Positions 1 through 12,425 of a stretch of DNA of 64,000 nucleotides are shown here, in pieces. The DNA is from Platycnemis pennipes (lineage: Eukaryota > Arthropoda > Insecta > Odonata > Platycnemididae), in the NCBI GenBank assembly GCA_933228895.1, contig OW121850.1, forward strand, positions 26,607,773 through 26,671,772, written 5' to 3'. The notes below the pieces were generated by a model. The model had not been told where the DNA came from. It saw only the letters and a list, made by a program, of their open reading frames with translations, and ran no database searches. The first letter of the stretch is position 1, and every line of letters begins with the position of its first letter. Made by a program: the position numbers and the translations under genes.

Positions 1-1485
1 GGGCGTTTTCTGTAGTAAACTCATGAAAATGACTTCTGCTGAAGGCTAAGAGAAGTATGAATGCTGTCGAAAAATGGGAAATAGGGTCAATACATTACTG
101 TAGCTGAGTTATCCCTAATGCATAGCGTGATTAGAGAAGAAAATATTTCGCGGGTTGATTTGTATGCATTGTGTAGGATAAATCTCGAGCGTGTTGAATT
201 AATTACGGAAAATCATTCCAAAGACGACCAAAAGCATTCAAATAAATTCGGATTTGTGATTGACCTTTCATCATTCCCACAAAAACATTTATGTAGAGAC
301 AATTAAAACACATTTACTTACTCTACTGTGGAGTGTTACTAAATTTAGGAGAAGTTTGTAAAAAATATTTCTAACTGGGGTACCCACTAATCTATACATA
401 TTAATTTTGTAGCGTGTCAGTCAGGCATTCTATATCCGTTTTGTTTTGTTCTCTCCCAAGTTTTGAGCTAAAAGAGTGAGGTTTGGTGCGTTGAGTGTGA
501 ATTCTCTGTCTGTATGATTTGGTAGTAGTTTTGGATCTTTAGCAGTTTGTGTTGCAGAGAAAAATGCAAAAAACAGTGTTCGTGGAACATGGTGTCAGTA
601 CGTATGTGTGTTTGCAGCGCTCGAGGTTGGTTCATTAATTTGAGGTAATCTCCGAAGACACCGGTCGGATTAAAGTGGACGTGGCGTCGTTTGAAAGACG
701 AAAGCTGGGCACATTGCTAAAGCGTATTTTTATATTCGTTGTTTGACCGAAAAGTGTGAAAATTTAAGCATGAAAAAATGGTGTTTTCCCTATCTTTTAG
801 CATGGGAAACCAGTTACTATGCAATTTTGTTTACGTTGATAAGTAAATGTGTTTACGTTTTTGGTAAAGGGACGAATATTGGATTGAAGAAGTTGGAGAA
901 AGTGGAATTAGTTTCACGTTTTCGATGTGCAGACAGTGAAATAAAACAATTTTTGCCTACCGGCCCCGATCTTGTGTAGGAAATGTGAATTTCAAAGCTA
1001 GGCGTTTTGAAGTAATTTTCTAATAGTTGAAAAACGGTTATAAAACGTTTATTATGTATTAATGTTTGTTGCTAAATCAGAAGGTTAATTCAAAAATACA
1101 CCCACCATTGTGGCTGTCATACATCCAAACCATTCCATTTTTTATCAATCTAAAATAAAACATTCATTTATATCTCCACCTAAAAGATATATATATTTAT
1201 CTTAAGATCCTGTGACTCTCTCGATGTGATCGAAGGCGGAATTTTTGCCTTCATCTTTGCATCAATGACTAACCGATCGTCGGAGTGACTGTATTTCAAA
1301 AATGGTACTCTCCTCAGTCTACTATAGTGAGCATTGCACAGAGGAATAAAAAATATGAATATTTTTACGTCAAATGTTTACTTATGTTTCACAAACTAAT
1401 CCAAAATTGTTTTCATTTTTGGGAAACATATACACACCCACATTTTCCACTGCTCCCACTTGAGTAGTGCAGAAATAGAGTAAAA
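1..1485. other. Unassigned AT-rich DNA
   Basis: I see no gene or recognisable repeat here. The open frames present (for example 62 codons at 118-306 and 78 codons at 743-979) are short, have no familiar motif and are of a length expected by chance in AT-rich DNA. A TTTGCAG that could act as a splice acceptor lies near 612-618, but nothing coding-like follows it. Confidence 0.5.
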
Positions 1486-1552
1486 ACACAAAGTTCACCT
1501 CAAGAGCACACCGACAGAAACTGCCTGAAAAGCAGGCAGCAGGTCTGCTAGT
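1486..1552 (-). repeat. Dispersed repeat, copy 1 (inverted relative to copy at 26.6 kb)
   Basis: Read on the minus strand, this stretch matches 26566-26622 on the plus strand. Both run from CTAGCAGA through a CTGTC box to TGTGCTCTTGAGGTGAACTT. The copies differ by a short insertion near the GCAGGCAG box. The family is not recognised. It could be the end of a SINE or of a non-autonomous element. Confidence 0.6.
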
Positions 1553-1746
1553 ATGAGTATTTAAATATTGTTTTCAGGCGGCGTAAAAATACTGCCTACC
1601 AAAGTGTGGTATGAACAGCAGCACATTCCACTACGACAATACGTTATCCATGAGGAGAGAATGTAGGTTAAAATATGCTATAGTTAGCTCTCAATAGCTT
1701 TACTTGAAACAAAGCAGACAGTATTCCTAATTGAGGCTTCCGCGAA

Positions 1747-2125
1747 GTGTCTGGTTTGAAGATCCATTTATTTTGTGATTTCTTCCGCGTGTGCCCATTC
1801 TGAGGTGACAACAGCATCGCCAACGTCTCAGTTTGCGTCTTCAGGTATGAAGTGTTTTTCAGCAGATTTTTACCGTCTTATATACCATTCAGTTATGCGC
1901 TCTGATGTTCAAGTGGGCGCATTCACATTCCCCCCCCCCCTTGAACATCAAAATGCGCCCACTTGAACATCAGAACGCAGAACTGAATGGTATATAAGAC
2001 GGTAAAAATCTACTCAAAAACACTTCAGACCTGAGACACGAACTGAAACGTTGGCGAAACTGTTGTTACCCCAGAATGGACACACGGAAGAAATCCCGAA
2101 ACGAATGGATCCTCAAAAAAGACAG
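1747..2125. repeat. Long fold-back (inverted-repeat) element
   Basis: The arms at 1747-1923 and 1952-2125 are reverse complements over about 175 bp with scattered mismatches. Both contain a GATCCATT box near the outer end and the stretch ATATACCATTCAG near the centre. The loop holds a run of C bases at about 1930-1940 and an extra TTGAACATC copy. There is no coding capacity and no clear target-site duplication. Fold-back elements, MITEs and head-to-head insertions of one repeat all look like this. The class is not resolved. Confidence 0.85.
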
Positions 2126-5100
2126 TATATAAATTAACCGATGAACCTGCGGATCAAAAGCAATACAATTTTTAAACTAAGCCATTATATATTTTTCTCC
2201 CCTCAAAATCATTTTCACCGATTTTCATTTTTTTTAGAATTACGGCGATATTAAAAATGCAATGACCGAAGTAAGTTAGATTATGATTATAGTTTGCTAT
2301 AAATGATTAAATATTGTTACTACACGTTTCTTCGTGAAATTACAAGAAAAATATTAATATGCAATAACGATAACACCCAAAACAATAATATTTCTCTGGC
2401 CCGTGTGAATTGACGAATTTATCTGGTCAGTACAACTTATTGTTATCCGATGGGGAGTTTTCAGTACTGGAGAATTAAAAATGCTTTTTTTGGAGGATAT
2501 TCTGATTTTATAATCTAGGAAAGGAAGCCTTTTAAGATCGAGTATCATCCCCATGAGCTGTCATCCAGCCGCGCAATACGCATTGTGGGCGTCATGCACA
2601 CTGCCGCTGTACTTGTAACATTTTTTTGGCTTGCTTTTGATGCTTGTCCATATGTACTATCACAAATTTAAATGATAAAAAATGTAAATTTTTATCATTT
2701 AACGGTTCATAATCGATGGTATCAGGCGCCAACTTGTGAAAATTAGTCATATTCATCGTTAGAATTAAATAAAGACCAGTTACTATTTTTACACAATATT
2801 ATTAAAAGCCGACCACGGCCAGTCACGAGTCAGTGACGATAGCCACATTGTCAAGGTTGACCTTAATAATGGCTCTCAGCTGTTGAAACAATTGCCGTCT
2901 TTTCAATACACTGTGAAAATAGTAACCGGTTTATGTCTTTTCTCATCATTAATATTTGGGTTCCGTTCACATTCAATGCGATCATTAAAAAGTCTCAGCA
3001 AACACTTGACTACGGCGTTCGTACTTCAAAGGAGATCATGCCTAACCCTTATCTCTGCAGGCATTTGGATTACCTCTATTTGGATTTAAAAAAAACCCAT
3101 GTTTAGTCCTATCCTGTTGGTTCATAGCAGTTTCACCTCGAGTGGGTTGGGCGGAGGGAACGTGAGTAGTTATAATACTTGAAATAAGCGCGTGGTAAAT
3201 TAGGCAAGAAGGGCATCTCAAGAGAGCGCTTATGTTGCTCGCCGGAGTCGGTGGCTTGTGAGATTTGATGGTGCAGGGAGAGGAGCAGAATGGGGATGCA
3301 GTCACAGCCATCGTTTCGCCAGGGCGTGGGTGGAGGAGGGACAGAGTGTGGGGAAGGGGGAAAGGAACCACCAGAGAAACTGTTTAAACACACCAAAAAG
3401 GGGTGACCCCCGAGGGACACAGGAGCGAGTATGGTTGAATAAATAAGATGGGGAGTTACGCTCAACATCCCCTTACCATTAGAGGCGAACAGGAGGGGTA
3501 ATGCCACCGTAGGAAGCCTATGAGTCTGCCCAAGGGCTCCGGTCCTGGAATAATAACAACAACTCTCGAAGTTCATTACCACCATTTGCCACGGTGGGAT
3601 TCCAGCAAAATTTTTCTTTCTGTGACGGTGCATAATTTGGTATGGGACCTGAAAATCCACGCAGCAATGTTATACATTGCACGTTTCTTCAGTGTATTGT
3701 GCTATTGCAGAACCATCCTTTAACTCAAAGTTATTTACTGCTACTGGGAAAGAAGCGCAGGAATATATCACGTGCAAACATTCAACATAAAAGACAGGAA
3801 ATTACGAGAATGGGATCGTGAATAGCAGGTGTGAGAAATATGTTGAAGTATCTCGCAAACGTTCTGACCCTTCTGACGCTGTTTGCTCCAGATAGGTTAT
3901 GATGGCCGTTATTTAGAAAATTCAGAACATGTAGATAGATGCAATACCACTGTTTTGTGACTATTTCTCGAAGAATTTTATTGTAATGCGGGTGAACTTA
4001 TGCCCTTTCTGAATTCGTATTCTCAGTAAAAGTATTTGTTTTTTTCAAAGTAAAGACTTAGGTAATATTACTGTTAGTATTATAAGTTAGTATTATTACT
4101 ATTAGTATTATACAAAATATAAGAAGAGCGTTGAATTGCGCAAAATACGCAGCCTTTAAGTTGAATAATTTGGCATGGGACCTGAAAATCATAAATTTCC
4201 TCCAAGTCCAAGAAATTTGTTAAGAGTTAGGTAGGTAGGTTTAGATTTATAGTGTGCGTCGACAAAGATAGTCATTTTGAATCACGCACAATCTAATTTA
4301 TATCAAGTTAAGAACTATCCAACTTATTTCTGTCCCTAATCAGCTCTTTATAACATGGTTGCTATTCAGAATGCTAGTTAGTTTCGAAACAATTATTCAT
4401 ATTTTCAGCATGTAATAGAAAATATATATAACGACAGTGCCGAGAAAATGTGTTTGAGTATTTGCAAACTTTACTTCCGGCAAATGACTTCCTAATGAGC
4501 GCTGTTCTGATTGGGTACTATACAGCGGGCTGGCATGCAATTACGACGCCGAATTTGAAGATAGTGCTACAAGTCAATTAGCCTGGATTACTGAGATGTT
4601 GAGATTTTGGTAAATTTGGTTTTAGCATTGGGAACAAGCAGAAGTTGTAAGGTGGATGAGGCTACGGGCAAAGAGCCTGCAGTTTGAAATGATGATTTGG
4701 GGTTAGGATGGAATTTTTATTTCGGGACAGGAGTGAACTCGGGATGAAGATGCAGTTAAAATAGATCAGAGGTGCTTGAAAAATGCAGTTCTAATGTGTC
4801 TCTATCTGAATAGCTAGGGCGACTTATTTTTTCATAATCGTCTAAATTAACTCACCTAAGTACATATATCAATTTTAGCATTTATTCCAAGTGATGATAT
4901 CCGTGCCATTAGTGGATAAATGCATCCTTGAACTTTCATTTCGACTTTTAAGGTGATTATCAAGAATTTGTGCAAGGAATTTGACATGTCTGTCTCTACT
5001 GTCATCTCGGATTGCAGTTGAGGGAGAGCGAACGTGCTGACTTCCGCCGTGACATCTTTCGGAGGGAGTTATTCTAGTACATTAGAGAGCATACTTTGGC

Positions 5101-8100
5101 ATTTTACGGCCCGCTTATCAGATTGAATAGCTTTTTGACACTTATTGGCTAAAGGGGGTGCCAGACTTTCGGTTGAGAACCCCACGTCACCGGCATATTG
5201 ATAAGTTTGTATGGCGGAGATTTTGGGATATGACGTGTGTGAAGCTATTGAGCCTGAGAGCGAGGCTTCCTGAGCTGGGAGAGATTTCTTGGAGTGCAAA
5301 GTGAATAGCTTCCTATAAAATAGTAAATCAAGAAGAAGCAGACCTACTAATGAACTCCATAAAGAAATGTCAAGAAAGTAATGGGGAAATGATTCTAAGC
5401 AAGAACAGAGAAGTCGGGAGGTTTGACGATTTTAAATTGATTGAAAGTTGACTGATTAAATTGACTGAAATTTACCTGCTTTTGACAGTTTTCTCAAACT
5501 CCACCTGTTCGTCGAGAATAAAGCAGCTAAGAACCGATTCCAGGCATCAAAACATTACTCCCTCCACTTTGATAAATTGTTTGAAGGAAAAATAAGGGGC
5601 AGTATTAAGTTTTATTGTTATGTGGCCTCAGATGCTTCGAAATCATTGTTTTCCATGAAGATGACAAGTGGAAGTGTTGGGGGTAGCCATTAATACTTTT
5701 GACAAATTCTTGCTAGTAGTCGGTACCCCAGACATTTAATGAGGACAAAGGTGAGGTTAAAAAGATGTTGAAAAGAGTTGTGTTGAATATTTCCTATAAC
5801 TTTGAGGGAATTTTTGGGACCAGTAAATCCAGAATAAGAGCTTGGAGCAAAGGGGAGAGAACTTTTTAACTTGCAATATTCTGCCTTGGAAAGGTGAGGG
5901 AAGATTGTTATAAGAGATCGTTTAAACTCAAGTTTGATTCGGATGATATTTCTGAGACAATAAACATGAATGAAGCACGATTGATGATATGTCATTCAAA
6001 ATTAGTGGCACTGAAAATAACTATTCCAGGCGTATTTTCTCCATTATGGCACAAAGGAAAAATGAAATAAGTACGAGGGAAAAAAATATTCCTATTCCTA
6101 TCATTAGCATTGGATCACTTCTGAGCGCTCGCCGAATGCTTGAAAAATTTCTTTGACCCTTGACATTGTTTGAGGGGCTTACTGTGGGAAGAGCATGTTA
6201 CAATTAGCACCTTAGACAAGGCAGAAAAATAACTGTGACTACGGTTATCGAAGATAAAAGAAAAAAAAGACAAAATCCTTTGCATTAGCACTTGGGCAAA
6301 GGCATCAAGTCAAGAGTTTGGGTGGCAAATGAAGTATTTCCAAATAAGATAATCAAGAGTACTAGCATTAAAGGAGATACGTAAGGATTAGTTTATATAA
6401 ATTTTTGATATAAACCTTATCTTTCATTCGAAAGGGATGTAAATAATATATTCTATAATTTCCGAGAGAAACCAGGTTGTTTCAACAGTGATACATGGAA
6501 TAATATCGGGCGATCGTGGAAAGGGAAGAAGAGAATAACATTTATGGTTGGCTAGATGGGAGGCGTAGTGTATTACATTTATTATAATTAATGAACAAAT
6601 CATAAATTTTGAAAGAGGAAAGGCTAGAAATAAACTAAAACGTGAGGTATACAAGATATTAGCTATCCAAAAGCCAAAATTTCTAGTTTATTTATAATTA
6701 AAGAAATTGTAAAATATAGGAACATTTTACAACCAATTCGTGTACTAGAAGTGAAGACTAAGTGTAAGGTCTGAGGCCATTGGAGGTCTAGCACTCATAG
6801 ACATGGAGAGGTATAATTCTAAGGATAAGGACCATGGATTGAGAAAATATGGGTCGGTCTTAACTCAATATGAAAGGCGTCAAGGAATCCGGTAAGTCCC
6901 ATCCACTGAGACATCCATTCACAGGGAAACTGTGACCAAATTTCCACGCATGAGAAGACACCATTCTTAAACCTATCCGATCCAAGGTTTTTATATGCAT
7001 TGACCTAGAATTTTGGAAATAATATTGAAAACTTTTTCATCCCTTTTAATTGCTATATTACGATTGTGTCCGAATATTCCAAGCCCCTCTCCTTTGCCTT
7101 TTAGCTACCTTGCACGAACTTCCATTCGCTTTCCTACCAATGGGCCTGGATTAGAAGTTACCTGAATAATCATTCTAATACACGTGCCCATTATATTTAT
7201 AACCTTTTGACCTTCCAAGAAAATCATATTTTGAAATGGGAAAAGAGCTCGTTGCGAAATAAATTCTGTAATATTCATAAAATGAGAGGATTTACTTCAG
7301 TCGCGGAATAATTAATTTCTTAAACCTAACCACCCGGAAAAAGGAACCGGAAAAAATGCAATAAAATTACCACCAATAATTCTTCAATAATGATCTGATT
7401 GGAATAATGTCCATGCGTGACATTAATACTAACTAAGGAAACAGTTTAAATTAATCATATTGCATTTATAATGTTTGTATTCTATTTTCAATAGATACCT
7501 ACGACGAGAAAAACGTTCGGTGTATAGTCGTCAAGAAGGCTTAATTCAAAGCCTGTTTTTTTACAATTCTTTATAGGAAATTTCGATCAGAGTAGTTTGA
7601 TTACGATGTAAATATGCTCTCAATCGATGTGAGATGGCCACTATCCTACTATTGGATTCACAAAGACTTGCCAATAGCGGTTTCCGGGACCAATGAAATA
7701 GAAATAAAAAGGATTCGTTTCCACTCAATCCTATCATTCCCCCCGGAAACATATCGCGAGATGATTCCCCGTTTCGACCCTTCGCGTATCGCCCTCATTT
7801 CTCCAATCGCATACCGCTTTGCTCGGGAAAATGTATATCGAGGGGGTCGTTCTCCCTTTCAAAAGATAAGTTATTGGCAATGGGCGGAAGTTCTCTTGGT
7901 CCCTTATCTAAACGATAAATTCGGTCAGAGATCCAGTGGGATTTCTCTCCTCTTGCTTTTCTTTCTACGGCCGCCTGGCGTCTTCGCGGAGCAAATGCCT
8001 CGCCTCCTCTCCTTCCATATCCTTCCTGCATTCATGGACGGGAATCCTGGAGCCTCAGGGTCTGGATGAATCGTCACGGCCGAACTTTCGAGTCATATGG

Positions 8101-8380
8101 GATCCCTTATTAAGAGTACGGAGCAATGCATCCACTTCAGTATCCATATCCGAAATGCTGATTCTTGATTGAGTACATGAAGGCAAAGAAAATTTGATTT
8201 GGGAAGATTTTCATCGCCGTATTATCCTAGCTTTACATGGTCAACATGTTTTCTGTTAGTCATCACAAATGTGTACGCGCACTCATTATTAATCATGGCA
8301 ATTGTTCAGTCAGTCAAGTCCATTGTTCTGAATGCAAGCACATATTTAATAGCATTGGAAAGAAGAAAGTAAGTGATATG
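2126..8380. other. Unassigned DNA with small hairpins and GC-rich patches
   Basis: I find no supported gene. A 12-bp-arm hairpin (AAATGATAAAAA and its complement) sits at about 2669-2698. A 26-bp sequence containing ATGGGACCTGAAAATC occurs at 3628-3656 and again at 4162-4190. GC-rich patches lie at about 3120-3560 and 7750-8080. They hold open frames of 175 codons (3133-3660, minus) and 151 codons (7614-8069, plus), but with no motif and with overlapping frames open on the other strand, so I treat both as chance. Confidence 0.5.
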
Positions 8381-8612
8381 ATCAAGTTGTTGTAGTGGCT
8401 ACAGCAAGTACTGGCTTCCCATCCCGAGGGTCCAGATTCGATTCCCGGCAGTAGCTGATTTTCAAAGGGAATACCGATCCCTACTTGAGCACTACATGGA
8501 TAATAATGAAGTAGAGTACCCCGTCCGTCGGATGGGACGTTAAACCGAGGCGTCATCCGTTTAGAGCAGGCTTATACCGACGCCGCATTTCTCTCAACCC
8601 CATCACCACTTC
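8381..8612 (+). mobile_element. tRNA-derived SINE
   Basis: RNA polymerase III promoter boxes are visible. An A-box-like TGTTGTAGTGGCT lies at 8388-8400 and a B box AGATTCGATTCCC at 8434-8446, which is tRNA-like spacing. The body carries a GTCGGATGGGACGTTAAA motif (about 8529-8547) of a kind I recall from metazoan SINE bodies. The 3' end is not sharp. The next element starts at 8616. It is non-coding and would depend on a partner LINE to move. Confidence 0.75.
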
Positions 8613-8615
8613 CAG

Positions 8616-9153
8616 AATGGGGTCGTTTACCATATTTTTTTATTGCCGAATCTGATAAAGTTTGCAAAATAAAAAGACACGTATTTTTCCGTTTTCTGAT
8701 CCGTCAATTATTTATCGACTTATAAGTGGCGAAAACTGATGTTTTTAACCCTTTCGGAAAAGTGGGCGTGGTGCAACATCTGACGTATAACGACTTCGTC
8801 CAATCACAACTGAGCCTGCGAAGCTACTTTGCCTTATCGCAATGGGGGGGACACACTTGACTCAGCCAATGGGAGCGATTGTGACAGCATCTGTGCGAGC
8901 AGGCCTTCCGAGAATCCCCCTCCACTCCCTTCCCCTCCCCTGAAAGCAGTCAAGGACGGGAGGAAAATGACGTCAATGTTATCACAGCAGCATTTTCGGT
9001 GGGCGTTACCTTTTGCTTATTTTAATTTTTGATTTATGAGTGAATGGTTGTGGTTAGAAGATTAATTTTTTCACTAAAATTCTTTTTTTTTGTTTCCATC
9101 TAACGTTTTCGTGTACGAAATTGCGATTTTGGTTCCGAGTAAACGCCCCCATT
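8616..9153 (+). mobile_element. 0.54-kb element with short terminal inverted repeats, copy 1
   Basis: This matches 53295-53829 nearly end to end in the same orientation. The ends are inverted: the left end reads AATGGGGTCGTTTAC, and the right end read in complement is AATGGGGGCGTTTAC. The best conserved part is a central block around 8797-8850 (CCAATCACAACTGAGCC onward). The AT-rich outer parts differ more. There is no open frame of note, so it is most likely a non-autonomous DNA transposon. No target-site duplication is evident at either copy, so the superfamily is unassigned. Confidence 0.8.
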
Positions 9154-9248
9154 CTTGCCTTTTTAGTATTATTGATTGATACGTAAAGACGCATACAACC
9201 TTAATTGCCAGTCACTTCCAATAATAACAGTGGTTTCCCATGGTCTTC

Positions 9249-9645
9249 AAGTACAAGAATGTGAAAACTGAAGAGGGGCAGCTTTGCAACAAATGAGTAA
9301 GGGAACAAATAAGTTGTAAAGCAAGGAAAGCTAGAGAGATGTGGACGAAGAATCTATGCAAAGATGTACAAAGCAACCTTGCACTTGGAAACGTGGAAGC
9401 TGCCTATAGGATAGTGAGGAACCACTTCAAGGAACGGAGCGCAAGATGAGTTTCTTCGAAGATTATCGTCGAGGGAAAAGTGAACGGGAAGATTGGAAAA
9501 GGCAGGCCACGTATGAGATACATGGAACAGGTTGTGAAGGATGCAAAAGAGAAGAATTACGTCAAAATGAAAAAGTTGGCCGATAAAAGAATTGAGTGGA
9601 AAGCTGCGTCAAACCAATCCTAGGATTGTTGACCATTGATGATGA
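9249..9645 (+). mobile_element. Internally deleted RTE-like LINE copy
   Basis: The 5' part (9249-about 9448) matches the pre-RT linker of the LINE at 49.8-49.99 kb. From about 9450 the sequence jumps to the C-terminal region equivalent to 51438 onward (IVEGKVNG block) and runs to the same 3' end, including CCTAGGATTGTTGACC and a GATGATGATGATG tail. Some 1.45 kb with the whole RT core is missing. The linker here keeps 5 nt that the longer copy has lost, so it is not derived from that copy. It cannot encode an active RT. Confidence 0.85.
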
Positions 9646-10000
9646 TGATGTCGAAAATATACAAGGACCACATTTCATTTACGAATACATTTTCATGCGG
9701 TGGAACTTATCATACATGCACAAATGGAAATGGTACAAGTATTTCATTACATATATTTCCATGCTTAAATCATGTTATTACACTTACCAAATCAAAGAGT
9801 GCCGTGATTGCAGTATCTCCTGTGAAATAAGTATACCATGTAGAATTATTCGTAATGCTAAAAGGCTTGTTGCCGATGTAAAAGAATATTAGATTTTCAC
9901 GTAAAAAATTGCAACAAATGAAACATATGTAATAAACTTATGCTTTCTTCTTGAGGATATTGCATTAGCGTGTTATTGGCAATATTATAAAATTAGTGTT
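9646..10000. other. Unassigned AT-rich spacer
   Basis: A 98-codon frame begins inside the LINE tail and reads through the spacer (9596-9892). Its composition is not convincing and I see no known motif. It is probably chance. Confidence 0.5.
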
Positions 10001-10250
10001 CAACCCAAAGGTTGGTTTTTGACAGGCAAGGGTAGAGCTCACCTCGTACTAAGCCATTTGCGTGTGAAATTCACACATTCAGGGTAGGGGAGCCAGTCAC
10101 TTTCCCTGGGCCACCTGCGAGTACTGACACGGAGAAAATCATATCGCGAGGAATTTTAGGTGGGGGTTTCCAGAAGGCAATTGCCCGAGATTTGAACCCG
10201 GGACCCTCCGGAAGCTCAGCGAATTTATATCTCATGATGCCGTATGAACT
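10001..10250 (-). mobile_element. tRNA-derived SINE (family shared with 31.3 kb), minus strand
   Basis: The B box reads GGGTTCAAATCTCGG on the minus strand (about 10183-10200). The tRNA-like head lies toward 10250 and the 3' end at CAACCCAAAGGTTGG (10001). The body, including GGTAGAGCTCACC, a TGTGAAATTCACAC palindrome and TTTCCCTGGGCCACCT, is shared with 31321-31547. The A box is decayed here. The coding frame on this strand (10071-10259) is a by-product of the SINE. Confidence 0.8.
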
Positions 10251-11991
10251 GTATCTCACATGTCATAAGGCTACGTGCAAATTAGCGTTATATTGCCAAA
10301 TAAGGAGATCAGTAAAATGAAATATTTTCGCATTTATCAATTGATGTTACTAATATAAACTCCTATATAAAGTTTCACGTAAATCTGAACACAGGGAAAA
10401 TAGCTCCAGCCGCCTCTGATAACTGACAATTACTGCCTGGAGATAATTGCTGGTCCCTTCAAGTTTCACTTTTTTCAGAATCGATATCCTTATAATTTAT
10501 ATCCGTATTGATGAAGTCTGGAGGGAGTTTTCTTTACAAAATGTATCGTTCATACCAGTACTTACATAGAGCAGAGTGCACGAGATATCCTATTTACAAA
10601 GTGAATAGTTCCGTAGTTCACGTGAGATAGCGCGCGGTTCTGAGTGAAGTGGAAATAAGGTATCTATATCTAGTATTTATTTTAAAGTTGTAATTTCCAC
10701 GGTGTTACTATTTTATGGGCAATAAGAAAGAAAAGTCACTTCACAAATAAACTGAGGGATAGTTTAATGTTTTGCGCTCTTAATTAGAAAGCGTTTTAAC
10801 ACAGGTTTTTCACGATAAAAGCAGGAGGAGATGAACAGTTTTAATTAAAATACCACGCACCCAACAACAGTGAAGCAAATAATGATTAAATTCAGTTGGA
10901 AAGAAAGAGAATGAAATTAATTAGTATATCTATTCAAGTGCTGCGCTTGGTGTACCTCGTGGTAGTATGCAATGCTTACCCAGTTAAACATAAAGTTTTG
11001 TGCGCCCTCGAATGAGAAAGCAATTCAATTTTATATTTGGGTACACATTTTTACACGCGTTACATGCTCACAAAACTGCCACGAAAATTAAAAAAATATT
11101 TAATTTTAACGCTATGCATTGGACGGCAAGGGAAATCAGGCACTTCAAGTTTAATGAACATACAAAACGAGGAACCTGTAAACATTTGCTCTCGGTGGAA
11201 TGCTTCCGTCATGGAAGAGGAGGAAAACATTGCGGATTCAATTCAAACATTTACAGCCACAACCCTGGGTTCGGAGTATAACGCCATATCCAAGGAATTT
11301 AATTTTATCTAGCTCTTAAAATATTAACACGGATTCGTTTCAAGAAACAGGGAGACATAAAAAATAATGACTATTTATGAGGTAGAAACTGCATTACAAT
11401 CATTTGAATCGAAGTAGATTTTATATTAATATTTTTTCCGTGTCGTAAAAGAAAATTGACGTACTTTTCGTAAAAATAAAACCATCCAATCGCAATGAAA
11501 AATAATTACAGAGATCAATCGTTTTAGAACAAAATTTGATTTATTAGTGCTTTCACTTTTTCCATTCTGTCATATATTTTGAAATATTTTTTTCATGTAT
11601 AGGCACAAAAAATGAAATAATCTGCGTCGAGATTCGTGAGTACAGAATCCGAACGGAATCAATTTGCTTAGAGGTCATCTACTAGTAAAGATAGCTACTT
11701 GCTCATGATACATGCATAATTTGATGTCATGCTCTCGATATAACCCGATTGTGTCAAGATAAAGGTTAAATTTTTAAGAAACTGCCATAGCAATACCAGT
11801 ATTGATGGTATACGCTAATGAAACGGAATGATAATTGAAACATGAAGGTAAAAAATGCCTACGGACCCTAACGAGCCAGAATATCAAACATTTTAAGATC
11901 AAATAAATGTTTCGAATCAAACAACACTCGCAACTTTTCTTCAGGTAAATCTGAGGTGGAAGGGTTTTTATCCACCTTCGCAGCTATGTCA
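10251..11991. other. Unassigned AT-rich DNA
   Basis: Two overlapping frames of 91-93 codons at 11000-11312 carry no recognisable domain. A small hairpin (AGGTGGA and TCCACCT) lies at about 11953-11976, just before the palindrome that follows. I see nothing else. Confidence 0.5.
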
Positions 11992-12062
11992 CATGGAACG
12001 GAGCAAGCACGACGGAGGGTACAGCACAGCTGTACCCTCCGTCGTGCTTGCTCCGTTCCATG
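11992..12062. repeat. Perfect palindrome, 34-bp arms, 3-nt loop
   Basis: The left arm at 11992-12025 is the exact reverse complement of 12029-12062, with only ACA between. The match stops abruptly at both outer ends. The arms are GC-rich compared with their surroundings (CGGAGCAAGCACGACGG block). It is non-coding in appearance, although a 77-codon frame reads through it. It could be a cruciform-forming mini fold-back element, or a fold-back artefact of cloning or assembly. Confidence 0.9.
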
Positions 12063-12194
12063 CTAAGATGCTAAGAGAACATTCATTACCAACAGACCAC
12101 CTGAATAAAAGGATGCAAGTTACCTACAAGGTTGCAATACGTGATAATATTCTTATGGAGTCTGGAACTCATTGGATCAATGACATACCCCATC

Positions 12195-12425
12195 GGATAG
12201 GTTCATCAGAAACAAGAAGTCTTTGAGACCTGGCGCAGGATGCTGAAGATTAAATGGAAGATAAGATGAACAATTGAGGAACATACAATAGGGGATAAAA
12301 ATTTTATGCGGACCACATTACGACTGATATGTATCTTGAGATATTGAGATCGGTATCTTGAGATGTCGTCGAATGATTATGTCAAGAACATTATTGAGGG
12401 AAAGATCCTTATCCTCAGGAATCCT
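12195..12425 (+). pseudogene. Decayed RTE-like LINE C-terminal remnant
   Basis: Plus-strand translation gives VFETWRRMLKIKW (from 12219), which aligns with the WCYRRMMKIQW block of the LINE at 51.3 kb. Next comes a broken stretch, RLICILR (from 12321; compare KLIGHILR), then NDYVKNIIEGK (compare GGLMKTTVEGK). A local duplication of GTATCTTGAGAT (12331 and 12353) and in-frame stops break it. The 3' end is lost. Confidence 0.65.

Noticed and set aside
3133..3660. 175-codon minus-strand frame
   Set aside because: A GC-rich patch with overlapping open frames on both strands, Pro- and Ser-rich translation and no motif.
7614..8069. 151-codon plus-strand frame
   Set aside because: No recognisable domain, overlapping frames open on both strands and no splice or promoter context.
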